The notes beneath the pieces were generated by a model. The model had not been told where the DNA came from. It searched no databases and worked only from the letters and a program-made list of their open reading frames with translations. A DNA stretch of 18,925 nucleotides from contig DEYM01000043.1 of assembly GCA_002364555.1 (NCBI GenBank), positions 1 to 18,925 on the forward strand. The letters run 5' to 3'. Positions 6,654 through 14,127 of the stretch are shown here, in pieces. The first letter of the stretch is position 1; each line of letters opens with the position of its first letter. Source of the DNA: Phycisphaerales bacterium UBA3158 (GTDB lineage: Bacteria > Planctomycetota > Phycisphaerae > Phycisphaerales > SM1A02). Position numbers and translations under genes: made by a program.

Positions 6654-7853
6654 TCAACGCGGTTCCAGAACATATTCACGCCCGCCCCAGATGACCGGCT
6701 CTCCATTCTGGAGAACAGCAGCCCCTTCCTTGAGAATCCTGGCCAGATCCTCGCATCCCATGGGGAACCGCCAGAGCGAGAGACGTGTCTGGTTGAATGA
6801 GCGATAGATCAAACCAAGAACTCCGATCTGGATCAGCATCGCCGCGATGGAAACCGCCAATGCGGCTGTTCCCATGAAGGCGTCGCCGGCGATCCATGTC
6901 GCCACTCCAAGCAGAGCTCCAGCAAGACAAGCCGATGGAATACCCAGGCCGATGACTCGAAGCCTGAACGCCCATTGCCTCATTCGGTCGGGCTTTCGTC
7001 TGCATGACTCTATGAATATGCGTTGCCAACCTCTTCGAAAAGCCGTCGATGAGGAGTACATGGAGCACTCGAGCAGACCATCTGAACTCAGGAGGTGAAC
7101 CCTGCCACCCTGGTCCGAAACGCATCGGGCAAAGGCGATGTCCTCAAGCAGATCATCATGCACCGCCTCATGACCACCGATGCGTTCGTACCATTCACGA
7201 TCGAAGATCATGAACTGCCCGTTGGCAAATGGTCTTGGTGATTCATCGCGATTCACCCGATCGGGTGGATAGAGCGTCATGAGCATCAGCGAGGCCACGG
7301 TCTGGGTGCGCCGCTCGTAGATCTCCTTGACGGTCAGCTTCGTCAGGAGGCTCATGAGGGAAGAGCGTCGGCCCCTTGCAGAGGTGACGGCGGCTCTGAT
7401 CAGATCCGGCGAGGGCAGCGTGTCTGCATCCATGAAGACGAGATACTGACCTCTGGCACCAGCGGCACCAAGACGAGCCGCATTGCATTTGCCCGCCCAG
7501 TTCGATGGGCAATGATGGTTTTCTATGATGCGGACTCTCGGATCACCATCAGTCGTGCGTCGAAGAATATCGACGGTTTCATCAGTGCATCGATCGGCCA
7601 CGAAGATTATCTCGAGGGAAGCCCAATTCTGAGCCATCAGGCCGCGAGCACATCGTTCGATGATCCGTGCCTCGTTGTGAGCCGGAACAACGATGCTCAC
7701 GGGCATTTCCTCGATGGTGTCCTTGATTCGACTTCGAACACTGAGATCGCTTCGAAGCGTTCGCTTGATGCGCCACCAGACCACGATCCAGAAAAAGAGA
7801 GAACCTGCACAGGCGAGGATGATGATCCAACAGAGGATCTGGAGTACGAGCAT
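6654..7853 (-). CDS. Membrane-anchored family 2 glycosyltransferase
   Basis: This is a 399-residue GT2 (GT-A fold) enzyme. An N-terminal membrane helix begins at the start (MLVLQILCWIIILACAG). The catalytic domain opens with VSIVVPAHNEARII. The nucleotide-sugar/metal motif DAD is at D142/D144 in FMDADTLPSPD. LLEDIAFARCV supplies the acidic pair expected of the catalytic base, followed by FRRGWQRIF near the QxxRW position. Two or three helices follow near the C-terminus. The pattern of a SNWAGKCNAA segment before DxD, plus terminal helices, resembles HpnB-like and CrtQ-like lipid glycosyltransferases, but donor and acceptor cannot be read from sequence. I chose ATG 7853; a TTG at 7871 would add six residues. 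There is no Shine-Dalgarno site, and a -10-like TACACT lies six bases upstream. It precedes surE. Confidence 0.82.
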   Translation of the reverse strand: MLVLQILCWIIILACAGSLFFWIVVWWRIKRTLRSDLSVRSRIKDTIEEMPVSIVVPAHNEARIIERCARGLMAQNWASLEIIFVADRCTDETVDILRRTTDGDPRVRIIENHHCPSNWAGKCNAARLGAAGARGQYLVFMDADTLPSPDLIRAAVTSARGRRSSLMSLLTKLTVKEIYERRTQTVASLMLMTLYPPDRVNRDESPRPFANGQFMIFDREWYERIGGHEAVHDDLLEDIAFARCVSDQGGRVHLLSSDGLLECSMYSSSTAFRRGWQRIFIESCRRKPDRMRQWAFRLRVIGLGIPSACLAGALLGVATWIAGDAFMGTAALAVSIAAMLIQIGVLGLIYRSFNQTRLSLWRFPMGCEDLARILKEGAAVLQNGEPVIWGGREYVLEPR

Positions 7854-7859
7854 GCATGA

Positions 7860-7865
7860 AGTGTA
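7860..7865 (-). promoter_or_regulatory. Candidate -10 box for a near-leaderless glycosyltransferase mRNA
   Basis: On the minus strand TACACT ends six bases before the glycosyltransferase ATG, and no ribosome site is present. The same hexamer sits five bases before the divergent nnrE ATG. It matches TATAAT at four of six positions, including the first, second and last. No good -35 was found. Confidence 0.25.
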
Positions 7866-7920
7866 GAGCAATACTGACTTGGGGAAGGCGGATGGACGAA
7901 CAGCCGTAGATGTTCACGAT

Positions 7921-7926
7921 TACACT
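7921..7926 (+). promoter_or_regulatory. Candidate -10 box for a leaderless nnrE mRNA
   Basis: TACACT ends five bases before ATG 7932, where a transcript would start at or next to the initiation codon. There is no Shine-Dalgarno sequence and no convincing -35. The identical hexamer serves the divergent gene. The 78-base divergent gap (7854-7931) holds nothing else that I recognise. Confidence 0.25.
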
Positions 7927-7931
7927 TGGCC

Positions 7932-8651
7932 ATGCGAAATCGGAGCAGCCATCCGGAGAATCTTCTGGTTTTCGATCGGGCAGGCATCAGAGAAACTGAC
8001 GTCAAGGCGATCGGACTCCATGGCATGACGGGACTTGTCCTGATGGAGAATGCCGCCCGGGAATCCGCCATCATCGCCATGGACATGATCGGGGAAGACG
8101 TGCAGAACCCACTCGTCGCCATCGTCTGTGGACGTGGAAACAATGGTGGTGATGGCTATGCGATCGCGAGACATCTTCACAATCGGGGTATCGGGGTCAA
8201 GCTGCTGTCGTCCGGACCGCCTCGCCCGGGATCAGATGCCCAGGCCAATGCCCGTATCGCTGAAACCATGGGCCTTGAGAAAATAGCCAACCATGAGTGC
8301 CTCACGTCCGTGAACCTGATCGTGGATGCCCTGCTCGGCACTGGTCTCGATCGGGAAGTGACTGGTGAAGATCGCCTGTTGATAGAGGCCATGAACACCT
8401 CGAAGGCCCCCATTCTGTCGATTGATCTGCCCAGTGGACTGGATGCCGATGAGGGAAAGCCACTAGATATCGCTGTCAGAGCCACGGAGACGGTGACATT
8501 CGTGGGATTGAAGATCGGCCTTCTGCAACCCTCAGGAGAGGCTCATGCCGGCAGAATCCACATCGTGGACATCGGAATTCCAAGGGAGTTGGCCAGATCT
8601 CTCGCCTTGAAGCAGTCAAATGATGGGGCAGCCTCCGACACCGAGTTATGA
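7932..8651 (+). CDS. nnrE: NAD(P)H-hydrate epimerase
   Basis: NnrE interconverts the R and S forms of hydrated NAD(P)H so that the dehydratase NnrD can repair them. The 239-residue protein is a single YjeF N-terminal domain. GLVLMENAARESA (34-46) is the opening helix. CGRGNNGGDGYAIARHL (66-82) is the hallmark nucleotide-binding motif. VDALLGTGLDREV and SIDLPSGLDAD (163-173) follow, with D165 in the position of a metal or catalytic aspartate. In many bacteria the same polypeptide continues into the NnrD kinase-like domain. Here it stops after the epimerase, so NnrD must be encoded elsewhere. I chose ATG 7932; TTG 7926 is in frame but is part of the TACACT box. The 3' end overlaps the Lol-type permease gene by 32 bases. 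Confidence 0.92.
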   Translation: MRNRSSHPENLLVFDRAGIRETDVKAIGLHGMTGLVLMENAARESAIIAMDMIGEDVQNPLVAIVCGRGNNGGDGYAIARHLHNRGIGVKLLSSGPPRPGSDAQANARIAETMGLEKIANHECLTSVNLIVDALLGTGLDREVTGEDRLLIEAMNTSKAPILSIDLPSGLDADEGKPLDIAVRATETVTFVGLKIGLLQPSGEAHAGRIHIVDIGIPRELARSLALKQSNDGAASDTEL

Positions 8652-10545
8652 TTCCCGTCACGTGTATCACCTTCTCCTCACCAGCCGATACCTGACAAGC
8701 CGCATCATCCCACTGCTGGCGATCGCAGCCGTTGCGCTCTGTGTGGCGCTGGTGATCGTCGTCGTCTCGGTGATGACCGGTTTCCTGGACATGGTCCGGG
8801 ATTCCGGACGGACACTCATGGGCGATGTCGTGATCTCGTATCCGATCAATGGAATTCCCTGGTACGAAGATCTGATCAAGGAAATCGAGGCGCTTCCCGA
8901 TGCACAGGCCGCTGCTCCGATGGTCGAGACCATCGGTGTTCTGCGGATGCCCTATCCAAGAGGGTCCGCCAAGGAACCCAAGATGGTCCAGATCTGGGGT
9001 ATCGATGGTGAGCGACTCGCCAAGGTCACGACCTACGAGGAAACCCTGATGTGGTCGAACATCCCGGAACAGGCGAAACCCTATGTCGAGCTGGATCGAA
9101 TCTACCAGCCTGTCATCGAATCGCTTGATCGGGGCCAGAGAATCGAGATACTTCGAATCTCCCCCTGGGAAAACACCGACTCCATGAACGATTCACAGGT
9201 GGCCGATCTCGCCGGCGCCATCACGAATCCGGAATGGATCGAACACATCCGGTATGTACTGGTGAATTCGCCAGAGACCTTCCGTGGTTCGCTTTCCTCC
9301 GATCAGATCGTGTTGATGCAGGCAGCACTCGCGGCCGAGGAGGACATGCCACCACTGCAGGATCAGGTTCTCCGCGATGGTGTGACGCTGGCCAGAAACG
9401 GTCAGCCCGGAATAGTCGCCGGCATCCATGTGTCCGATGCCAATCGCAGGGACAGCGAGGGCGACTACCAGGTCGGTGGCGGAGGTCACTGGTGGCTGCC
9501 GAGATACGAAGGCGCGTTGACCACCATTCCAGTCGATGCCTCGGGTGGAACCCTCGAACCTGAAACGGAGATTCTCCCGTTCGTCAACGAGTTCTCCAGT
9601 GGTGTCTACGCCGTGGATGAAATCAGGGTGATGATCCCCCTCGAAGTCGCCCAGAGAATGATGCATCTCGATCAGGCGGAGATCGTGGACGAGATGGATC
9701 CCACGAAGGTGATCGGCATAGAGCCAGCTCGAGCCACGATGATCCTCGTCAAGGGCAAGGATGGCGTCTCCGAAACGGACCTTCGATCAAGTGTCGAGAA
9801 AGCCTACAGTTCGTTCCTCGATTCGGTCGCGACCGCTCATCCAAATGGTCCTGCACCTCCTGTTCCGGGGATCAATCCCAGTCTGCAGATTCTCACATGG
9901 GAACAGCAGAATGCAGGCTTCATCGGCCCTGTCGAGAAGGAGCGGGCCTTGATGCGAACGCTCTTCTCGATTGTGTATGTCGTCTGCGCGGCACTGGTAC
10001 TGGCCATCTTCTGGGCCATCGTCTACGAGAAGACGCGTGACATCGGCATCCTTCGAAGCATCGGCGCCTCCAGACCCGGAATCGTCTGGATATTCCTCCT
10101 CTATGGCCTGGTGGTGGGTGTGATCGGAGCCTTGTTTGGTCTTGCCCTGGGCTGGATCATCACCATCAATGTCAACGGCATTCATGATCTGCTTGCGCAA
10201 CCTCCGGGATGGCTCGCATGGGGATTGGCTGCCCTGACGGCCGTGGTACTGATAGCCACGATCATCAAGCTCTTCAGCGGCAGGATCCTGCCCGTCGTGC
10301 TTGGAATCATGGGAACTGGAATCCTTGGATTGTTCACCGCACTCGTGTTCATCCTCGATGCCAGCGGAGGCGTGGTGATCTGGGATCCTGCGGTCTACTA
10401 CTTCAGCGAAGTCCCCAACACGATCGATCTTCCGGAAGCACTGATCACGATGGCGGGTGCCGTCATCTTCAGTCTGGTCGGCGCCGCCATCCCCGCAGCC
10501 AGAGCGGCGGATGTGGATCCAGTGAAGGCGCTCCGCTATGAATGA
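8620..10545 (+). CDS. lolC/lolE: LolC/LolE-family lipoprotein-releasing ABC permease, enlarged
   Basis: LolCDE extracts mature lipoproteins from the inner membrane and passes them to LolA. This 641-residue permease has the LolC/E plan: a cytoplasmic lead (LTSRYLTSRIIP), helix 1 (about 29-56, ending VVVSVMTGFLDMV), a large periplasmic domain (about 57-445), then MacB/FtsX-type helices. Helix 2 is near 448-470, followed by YEKTRDIGILRSIGAS, which is the coupling-helix region. Helix 3 is near 488-515. The end AAIPAARAADVDPVKALRYE is the usual closing motif. E. coli LolC/E have about 400 residues and four helices. This protein has a larger periplasmic domain and two apparent extra helices (about 531-552 and 556-579) before the last one. 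One permease gene suggests a homodimer. ATG 8620 is assumed; GTG 8662 is an alternative. lolD overlaps its end. Confidence 0.85.
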   Translation: MMGQPPTPSYDSRHVYHLLLTSRYLTSRIIPLLAIAAVALCVALVIVVVSVMTGFLDMVRDSGRTLMGDVVISYPINGIPWYEDLIKEIEALPDAQAAAPMVETIGVLRMPYPRGSAKEPKMVQIWGIDGERLAKVTTYEETLMWSNIPEQAKPYVELDRIYQPVIESLDRGQRIEILRISPWENTDSMNDSQVADLAGAITNPEWIEHIRYVLVNSPETFRGSLSSDQIVLMQAALAAEEDMPPLQDQVLRDGVTLARNGQPGIVAGIHVSDANRRDSEGDYQVGGGGHWWLPRYEGALTTIPVDASGGTLEPETEILPFVNEFSSGVYAVDEIRVMIPLEVAQRMMHLDQAEIVDEMDPTKVIGIEPARATMILVKGKDGVSETDLRSSVEKAYSSFLDSVATAHPNGPAPPVPGINPSLQILTWEQQNAGFIGPVEKERALMRTLFSIVYVVCAALVLAIFWAIVYEKTRDIGILRSIGASRPGIVWIFLLYGLVVGVIGALFGLALGWIITINVNGIHDLLAQPPGWLAWGLAALTAVVLIATIIKLFSGRILPVVLGIMGTGILGLFTALVFILDASGGVVIWDPAVYYFSEVPNTIDLPEALITMAGAVIFSLVGAAIPAARAADVDPVKALRYE

Positions 10546-11224
10546 TGATCGGACCCAGCCAATTCTCGAAGCCGTCGATCTCCACAAGACCTATCGCATG
10601 GGATCCGTCGATGTGCCTGTTCTCAGGGGCAGCTCCATCTCCGTGTCGGCTGGCGAATGGGTGGCGATTCTGGGTTCAAGTGGCTCAGGTAAAAGCACGC
10701 TGCTGCATCTTCTGGGCGGACTGGACACGCCCGATCCCGGTCGGGGCGACATCCGATTCGATGGGCGGCCCATTGCCAAGCTCCGACGAGGCGACCGTAA
10801 CCGGTATCGAAATCGGGACGTCGGATTCGTCTTCCAGTTCTATCACCTGCTTCCGGAACTGACTGTTCTGGAAAACACCTTGCTTCCGGGCCTGGTGGGC
10901 TCGAGGATTCGAGCAGACCGTGATCGAGCAAGAACCCTGCTGGGCAGCTTCGGGCTTGATCACCGGCTCAATCACCGTCCTCGGGAACTCTCCGGTGGAG
11001 AACGCCAGCGAGTGGCGATCGCCCGAGCGCTTCTCAATCGGCCCAGGATCCTGCTGGCCGACGAACCCACCGGCAATCTGGATCAGGAAACTGGCCGGGA
11101 GATCCTTGAACTGCTCAAAAGAGAGCACGAATCGGGCTTGACCATTGTGATGGTCACCCATGATCGACAAATCGCGGATCTGACCGATCGCACGGTGGTC
11201 CTGAATCGCGGGCAGGTCGAATAG
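10538..11224 (+). CDS. lolD: LolD-type lipoprotein-releasing ABC ATPase
   Basis: This 228-residue ATPase powers the Lol permease. Walker A is GSSGSGKST (46-54), the Q-loop glutamine is Q100, the signature is LSGGE (151-155), Walker B is ILLADEP (171-177) and the switch histidine is H208 in VTHDR. Several stretches match LolD more closely than MacB or FtsE: STLLHLLGGLDTP, FYHLLPELTVLEN and GLDHRLNHRPRELSGGERQR. The ATG overlaps the end of the permease gene by eight bases, and GAAGG about ten bases upstream can serve as ribosome site, so the pair is translationally coupled. The gene is normal in length and complete. A hairpin starts 14 bases after its stop codon. Confidence 0.93.
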   Translation: MNDDRTQPILEAVDLHKTYRMGSVDVPVLRGSSISVSAGEWVAILGSSGSGKSTLLHLLGGLDTPDPGRGDIRFDGRPIAKLRRGDRNRYRNRDVGFVFQFYHLLPELTVLENTLLPGLVGSRIRADRDRARTLLGSFGLDHRLNHRPRELSGGERQRVAIARALLNRPRILLADEPTGNLDQETGREILELLKREHESGLTIVMVTHDRQIADLTDRTVVLNRGQVE

Positions 11225-11237
11225 TCGACATCCGGGA

Positions 11238-11271
11238 AAATCGGCTTTTTAATACACTTAAGGGCCGATTT
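11238..11271 (+). terminator. Terminator-like hairpin after lolD
   Basis: AAATCGGC (11238-11245) and GCCGATTT (11264-11271) are perfect eight-base inverted arms. The stem can be extended inward by two U-G and two U-A pairs, leaving a ten-base loop. It starts 14 bases past the lolD stop. Only three T residues end the right arm, so it is not a textbook intrinsic terminator. The run of five T after the left arm would help termination only of minus-strand transcripts if read in complement. Confidence 0.4.
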
Positions 11272-11477
11272 GTCCAGTCCCCCTCCTCAATGGAATGAAA
11301 TCTGGCCTCCGGTGCCTTGTCCGGGTATCTCCCCCCGAAAGGAACCCCCGGATGATTATTCAGGAATCTCACATCTCCAGAAGTTCGGGTTCACCACATC
11401 AAATTCCTGACCGATGAATCGGGCGGTGAGTGTTATTCCGAATCAGTCGAGAGAAGGCCGCCAGCCAACCAGGGCCC

Positions 11478-11542
11478 GGGTATCCACCAAAGGACCTCTT
11501 CCACCCGGACCGTCTCGCGGGATTTTGATTTGCCGGATACCC
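11478..11542. repeat. Inverted repeat GGGTATCC / GGATACCC upstream of clpC
   Basis: GGGTATCC (11478-11485) and GGATACCC (11535-11542) are perfect inverted copies separated by 49 bases. A third heptamer GGGTATC lies at 11323-11329. The spacing suits paired protein-binding sites better than a simple hairpin. The function is inferred. Confidence 0.5.
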
Positions 11543-11593
11543 TGATGAACCCTCGCGGCATTTCGCCGTACTCAAGGTAGTTGGAGACTCGAG

Positions 11594-14116
11594 ATGTTCG
11601 AACGATTGACTGATCGTGCACGCAAAGTAATGGCCCTGGCAAATCAGGAAGCCCAGCGCTTTAACCATGAATACATCGGAACGGAGCATATCCTTCTGGG
11701 CCTCGTCAAGGAAGGCTCGGGTGTGGGTGCGAATGTTCTGAAGAACCTCGACATCGACCTCCGCAAGGTTCGGCTCGAAGTCGAGAAGCTCGTCAAGTCA
11801 GGCCCCGAGATGGTGACCATGGGCAAGCTGCCCCAGACACCCCGGGCCAAGAAGGTGCTTGAGTACGCGATCGAGGAAGCTCGTAACCTCAATCACAACT
11901 ACGTCGGCACCGAACATCTGCTTCTGGGTCTTCTCCGGGAACAGGACGGTGTTGCAGCACAGGTTCTGATGAATCTCGGCGTCAAGCTGGAAGAAGTACG
12001 CGAAGAAGTCCTCAATCTTCTCGGCGCCGGCGTCGAAAGCGAAGAAATCGAAGACGGTGGCGATACAACCGCCCCGGAAGCAGGCAGCCCGCAGCGTCGC
12101 GGCAAGAGCAAGACGCCGGCACTGGACAGCTTCGGCCGGGATCTCACCGAGCTCGCACGAAATGGCGAGCTGGATCCCGTCATCGGTCGACACGGCGAGA
12201 TCGAACGTCTTGTTCAGATTCTCTGCCGAAGAACCAAGAACAATCCTGTCCTCCTGGGCGAAGCCGGTGTCGGCAAGACCGCCATCGTGGAGGGACTGGC
12301 ACAACGAATCATCGACAAGGATGTCCCCGATCTTCTCCACGATCAGAGGGTGGTCGTCCTCGATCTCGCGATGATGGTGGCCGGCACCAAGTATCGAGGC
12401 CAGTTCGAGGAACGAATCAAGGCCGTCATGAACGAGGTCCGGCGCGCGAAGAACGTCATACTCTTCATCGACGAATTGCACACGCTGGTCGGTGCAGGTG
12501 GCGCGGAAGGTGCGATCGACGCATCCAACGTGCTCAAGCCCGCGCTTTCCCGTGGTGAGATCCAGTGCATCGGTGCGACGACCTTCGACGAATATCGAAA
12601 GTACATCGAGAAGGACTCCGCTCTGGAGAGACGATTCCAGAGCATCGTGGTCGAACCACCGAATCCGGAACAGACCTTCGAGATCCTGAAGGGACTTCGC
12701 GGTCGATACGAGGAACATCACCGCGTGACGATCACCGATGACGCCATCAAGGCGGCTGTGGAACTTTCCAGTCGATACATGCCTGATCGTGTCCAGCCCG
12801 ACAAGGCCCTGGACATCATCGATGAATCCGGTGCCAGGGTCCGTCTCAACTCCATGACCAAGCCCCCGGATCTCGCTGAACTCGAGTCCAGAATCGAGAT
12901 GCTGGGCATCGACAAGGAAGCCGCCGTCAAGGCAGCCGACTACGAGAAGGCAGCCGATCTCCGCGATCAGGCCGAAAAGCTCCGCGCCGAGAAGGACAAG
13001 GTCCAGAAGGAATGGCGTGACAAGATGAGCGAGACGGCCGGCGAGGTCAACGAAGAGGTCATCGCCGAAGTGGTCTCCAAGATCACCGGTGTCCCGCTGA
13101 CTCGCCTGGAAGAAGCGGAGTCCGCACGACTCCTCCAGCTCGAAGCCGAACTGCACAAGATGGTCGTCAGTCAGGAAGCGGCCGTCACACACGTGGCCAA
13201 ATCGATTCGCAAGGCCCGCAGTGGTCTCAAGGATCCGAATCGTCCAATGGGTTGCTTCCTCTTCGTCGGACCATCCGGCGTGGGCAAGACGCTCCTCGCC
13301 AAGGCGCTCAGCGAGTTCATGTTCGGCAACCAGGATGCCATGGTGTATCTGGACATGTCCGAGTACATGGAGAAGCACACGGTCTCCAGACTGGTCGGTG
13401 CCCCTCCCGGATATGTCGGCTACGAAGAGGGTGGCCAGCTCACGGAGCAGATCCGAAGGCGCCCCTACTCAGTCGTCCTCCTGGACGAGGTGGAGAAGGC
13501 CCATCCCGACGTCTTCAACATGTTGCTCCAGATCATGGAGGAAGGTCGCCTCACCGACTCGTTCGGAAGAAGAGTCGACTTCAAGAACAGCATTCTCATC
13601 ATGACCTCGAACATCGGTGCGGATCTGATCAAGGGCGGTCAGTCCTTCGGATTCGGTCAACGCGAGGAAGTGATGGACTACGACAAGGTCCAGCTCGCGC
13701 TGAAGTCCGAAGTCGAGAAGTTCTTCCGACCCGAGTTCATCAACCGTCTCGACGACACCGTCGTCTTCAAGCCGCTCGTCAAGGAAGATCTCTACGGAAT
13801 CATCGACCTCGAACTCGAGAAGGTCTGCGAACGCATGCGGGCGAAGGGCATGGAACTGACGCTCGACGATAAGGCGAAGGACTTCCTCATCGAAAAGGGC
13901 TACAACCCCGACTTCGGTGCCCGTCCACTACGCAGAGCCATCAGCTCCCACATCGAGGACCCTCTAGCGGAAGCCCTTCTCGGCGGCATCTACCACAGCG
14001 GTCTGAACATCATCGTGACTCACGTCGAGGGCGCTTCCGAACTGGCCATGAACTCTGAGGAAATACCCGAGTCCAAGACAGAGGATTCACCGGACAAGGC
14101 GGAAGCGAGCAGCTGA
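11594..14116 (+). CDS. clpC: ClpC-type AAA+ unfoldase, ATPase subunit of Clp protease
   Basis: ClpC unfolds substrates with ATP and feeds them to ClpP. The 840-residue protein is complete. Two Clp N-repeats occupy about 1-144. D1 has Walker A GEAGVGKT (222-229) and Walker B D293/E294. A middle domain with a UVR-like segment (AADYEKAADLRDQAEKL) marks it as ClpC rather than ClpA. D2 has Walker A GPSGVGKT (559-566) and Walker B D631/E632. After TSNIGADLIKGG comes the ClpP-docking loop, here F685-G686-F687 where other ClpC proteins have V/L/I-G-F. The tail after residue 820 is acidic and variable. The ribosome site GGAG at 11583-11586 fixes the start. It stands alone: ctsR, mcsA, mcsB and clpP are not adjacent. 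It converges with the lipoprotein gene 12 bases downstream. Confidence 0.96.
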   Translation: MFERLTDRARKVMALANQEAQRFNHEYIGTEHILLGLVKEGSGVGANVLKNLDIDLRKVRLEVEKLVKSGPEMVTMGKLPQTPRAKKVLEYAIEEARNLNHNYVGTEHLLLGLLREQDGVAAQVLMNLGVKLEEVREEVLNLLGAGVESEEIEDGGDTTAPEAGSPQRRGKSKTPALDSFGRDLTELARNGELDPVIGRHGEIERLVQILCRRTKNNPVLLGEAGVGKTAIVEGLAQRIIDKDVPDLLHDQRVVVLDLAMMVAGTKYRGQFEERIKAVMNEVRRAKNVILFIDELHTLVGAGGAEGAIDASNVLKPALSRGEIQCIGATTFDEYRKYIEKDSALERRFQSIVVEPPNPEQTFEILKGLRGRYEEHHRVTITDDAIKAAVELSSRYMPDRVQPDKALDIIDESGARVRLNSMTKPPDLAELESRIEMLGIDKEAAVKAADYEKAADLRDQAEKLRAEKDKVQKEWRDKMSETAGEVNEEVIAEVVSKITGVPLTRLEEAESARLLQLEAELHKMVVSQEAAVTHVAKSIRKARSGLKDPNRPMGCFLFVGPSGVGKTLLAKALSEFMFGNQDAMVYLDMSEYMEKHTVSRLVGAPPGYVGYEEGGQLTEQIRRRPYSVVLLDEVEKAHPDVFNMLLQIMEEGRLTDSFGRRVDFKNSILIMTSNIGADLIKGGQSFGFGQREEVMDYDKVQLALKSEVEKFFRPEFINRLDDTVVFKPLVKEDLYGIIDLELEKVCERMRAKGMELTLDDKAKDFLIEKGYNPDFGARPLRRAISSHIEDPLAEALLGGIYHSGLNIIVTHVEGASELAMNSEEIPESKTEDSPDKAEASS

Positions 14117-14127
14117 TCCGATCGACC

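Larger units (their letters stand above)
11225..11593. other. 369-base non-coding leader upstream of clpC
   Basis: This is the only stretch over 300 bases without a gene. After the lolD hairpin it contains three copies of the heptamer GGGTATC: plus strand at 11323-11329 and 11478-11484, and inverted at 11536-11542. An imperfect stem lies at 11317-11325/11347-11355 (core TCCGGG/CCCGGA). A short palindrome, CCGATGAATCGG, is at 11411-11422. A small hairpin, CGGC-ATTTC-GCCG, is at 11556-11568. The ribosome site GGAG (11583-11586) lies seven bases before the clpC ATG. I see no CIRCE element and no CtsR heptad repeat. No small open frame here has a convincing start or ribosome site. It probably carries the clpC promoter and perhaps a structured or operator-bearing leader. 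Confidence 0.6.

Noticed and set aside
11504..11530. CCCG/CGGG stem followed by ATTTTGATTT in the clpC leader as an intrinsic terminator
   Set aside because: A four-base stem with a ten-base loop is too weak, and the T run is interrupted.
11798..13378. A 526-codon open frame on the minus strand inside clpC
   Set aside because: It is antisense to conserved AAA+ coding sequence; long reverse frames are common opposite GC-rich genes. No motif or ribosome site supports it.
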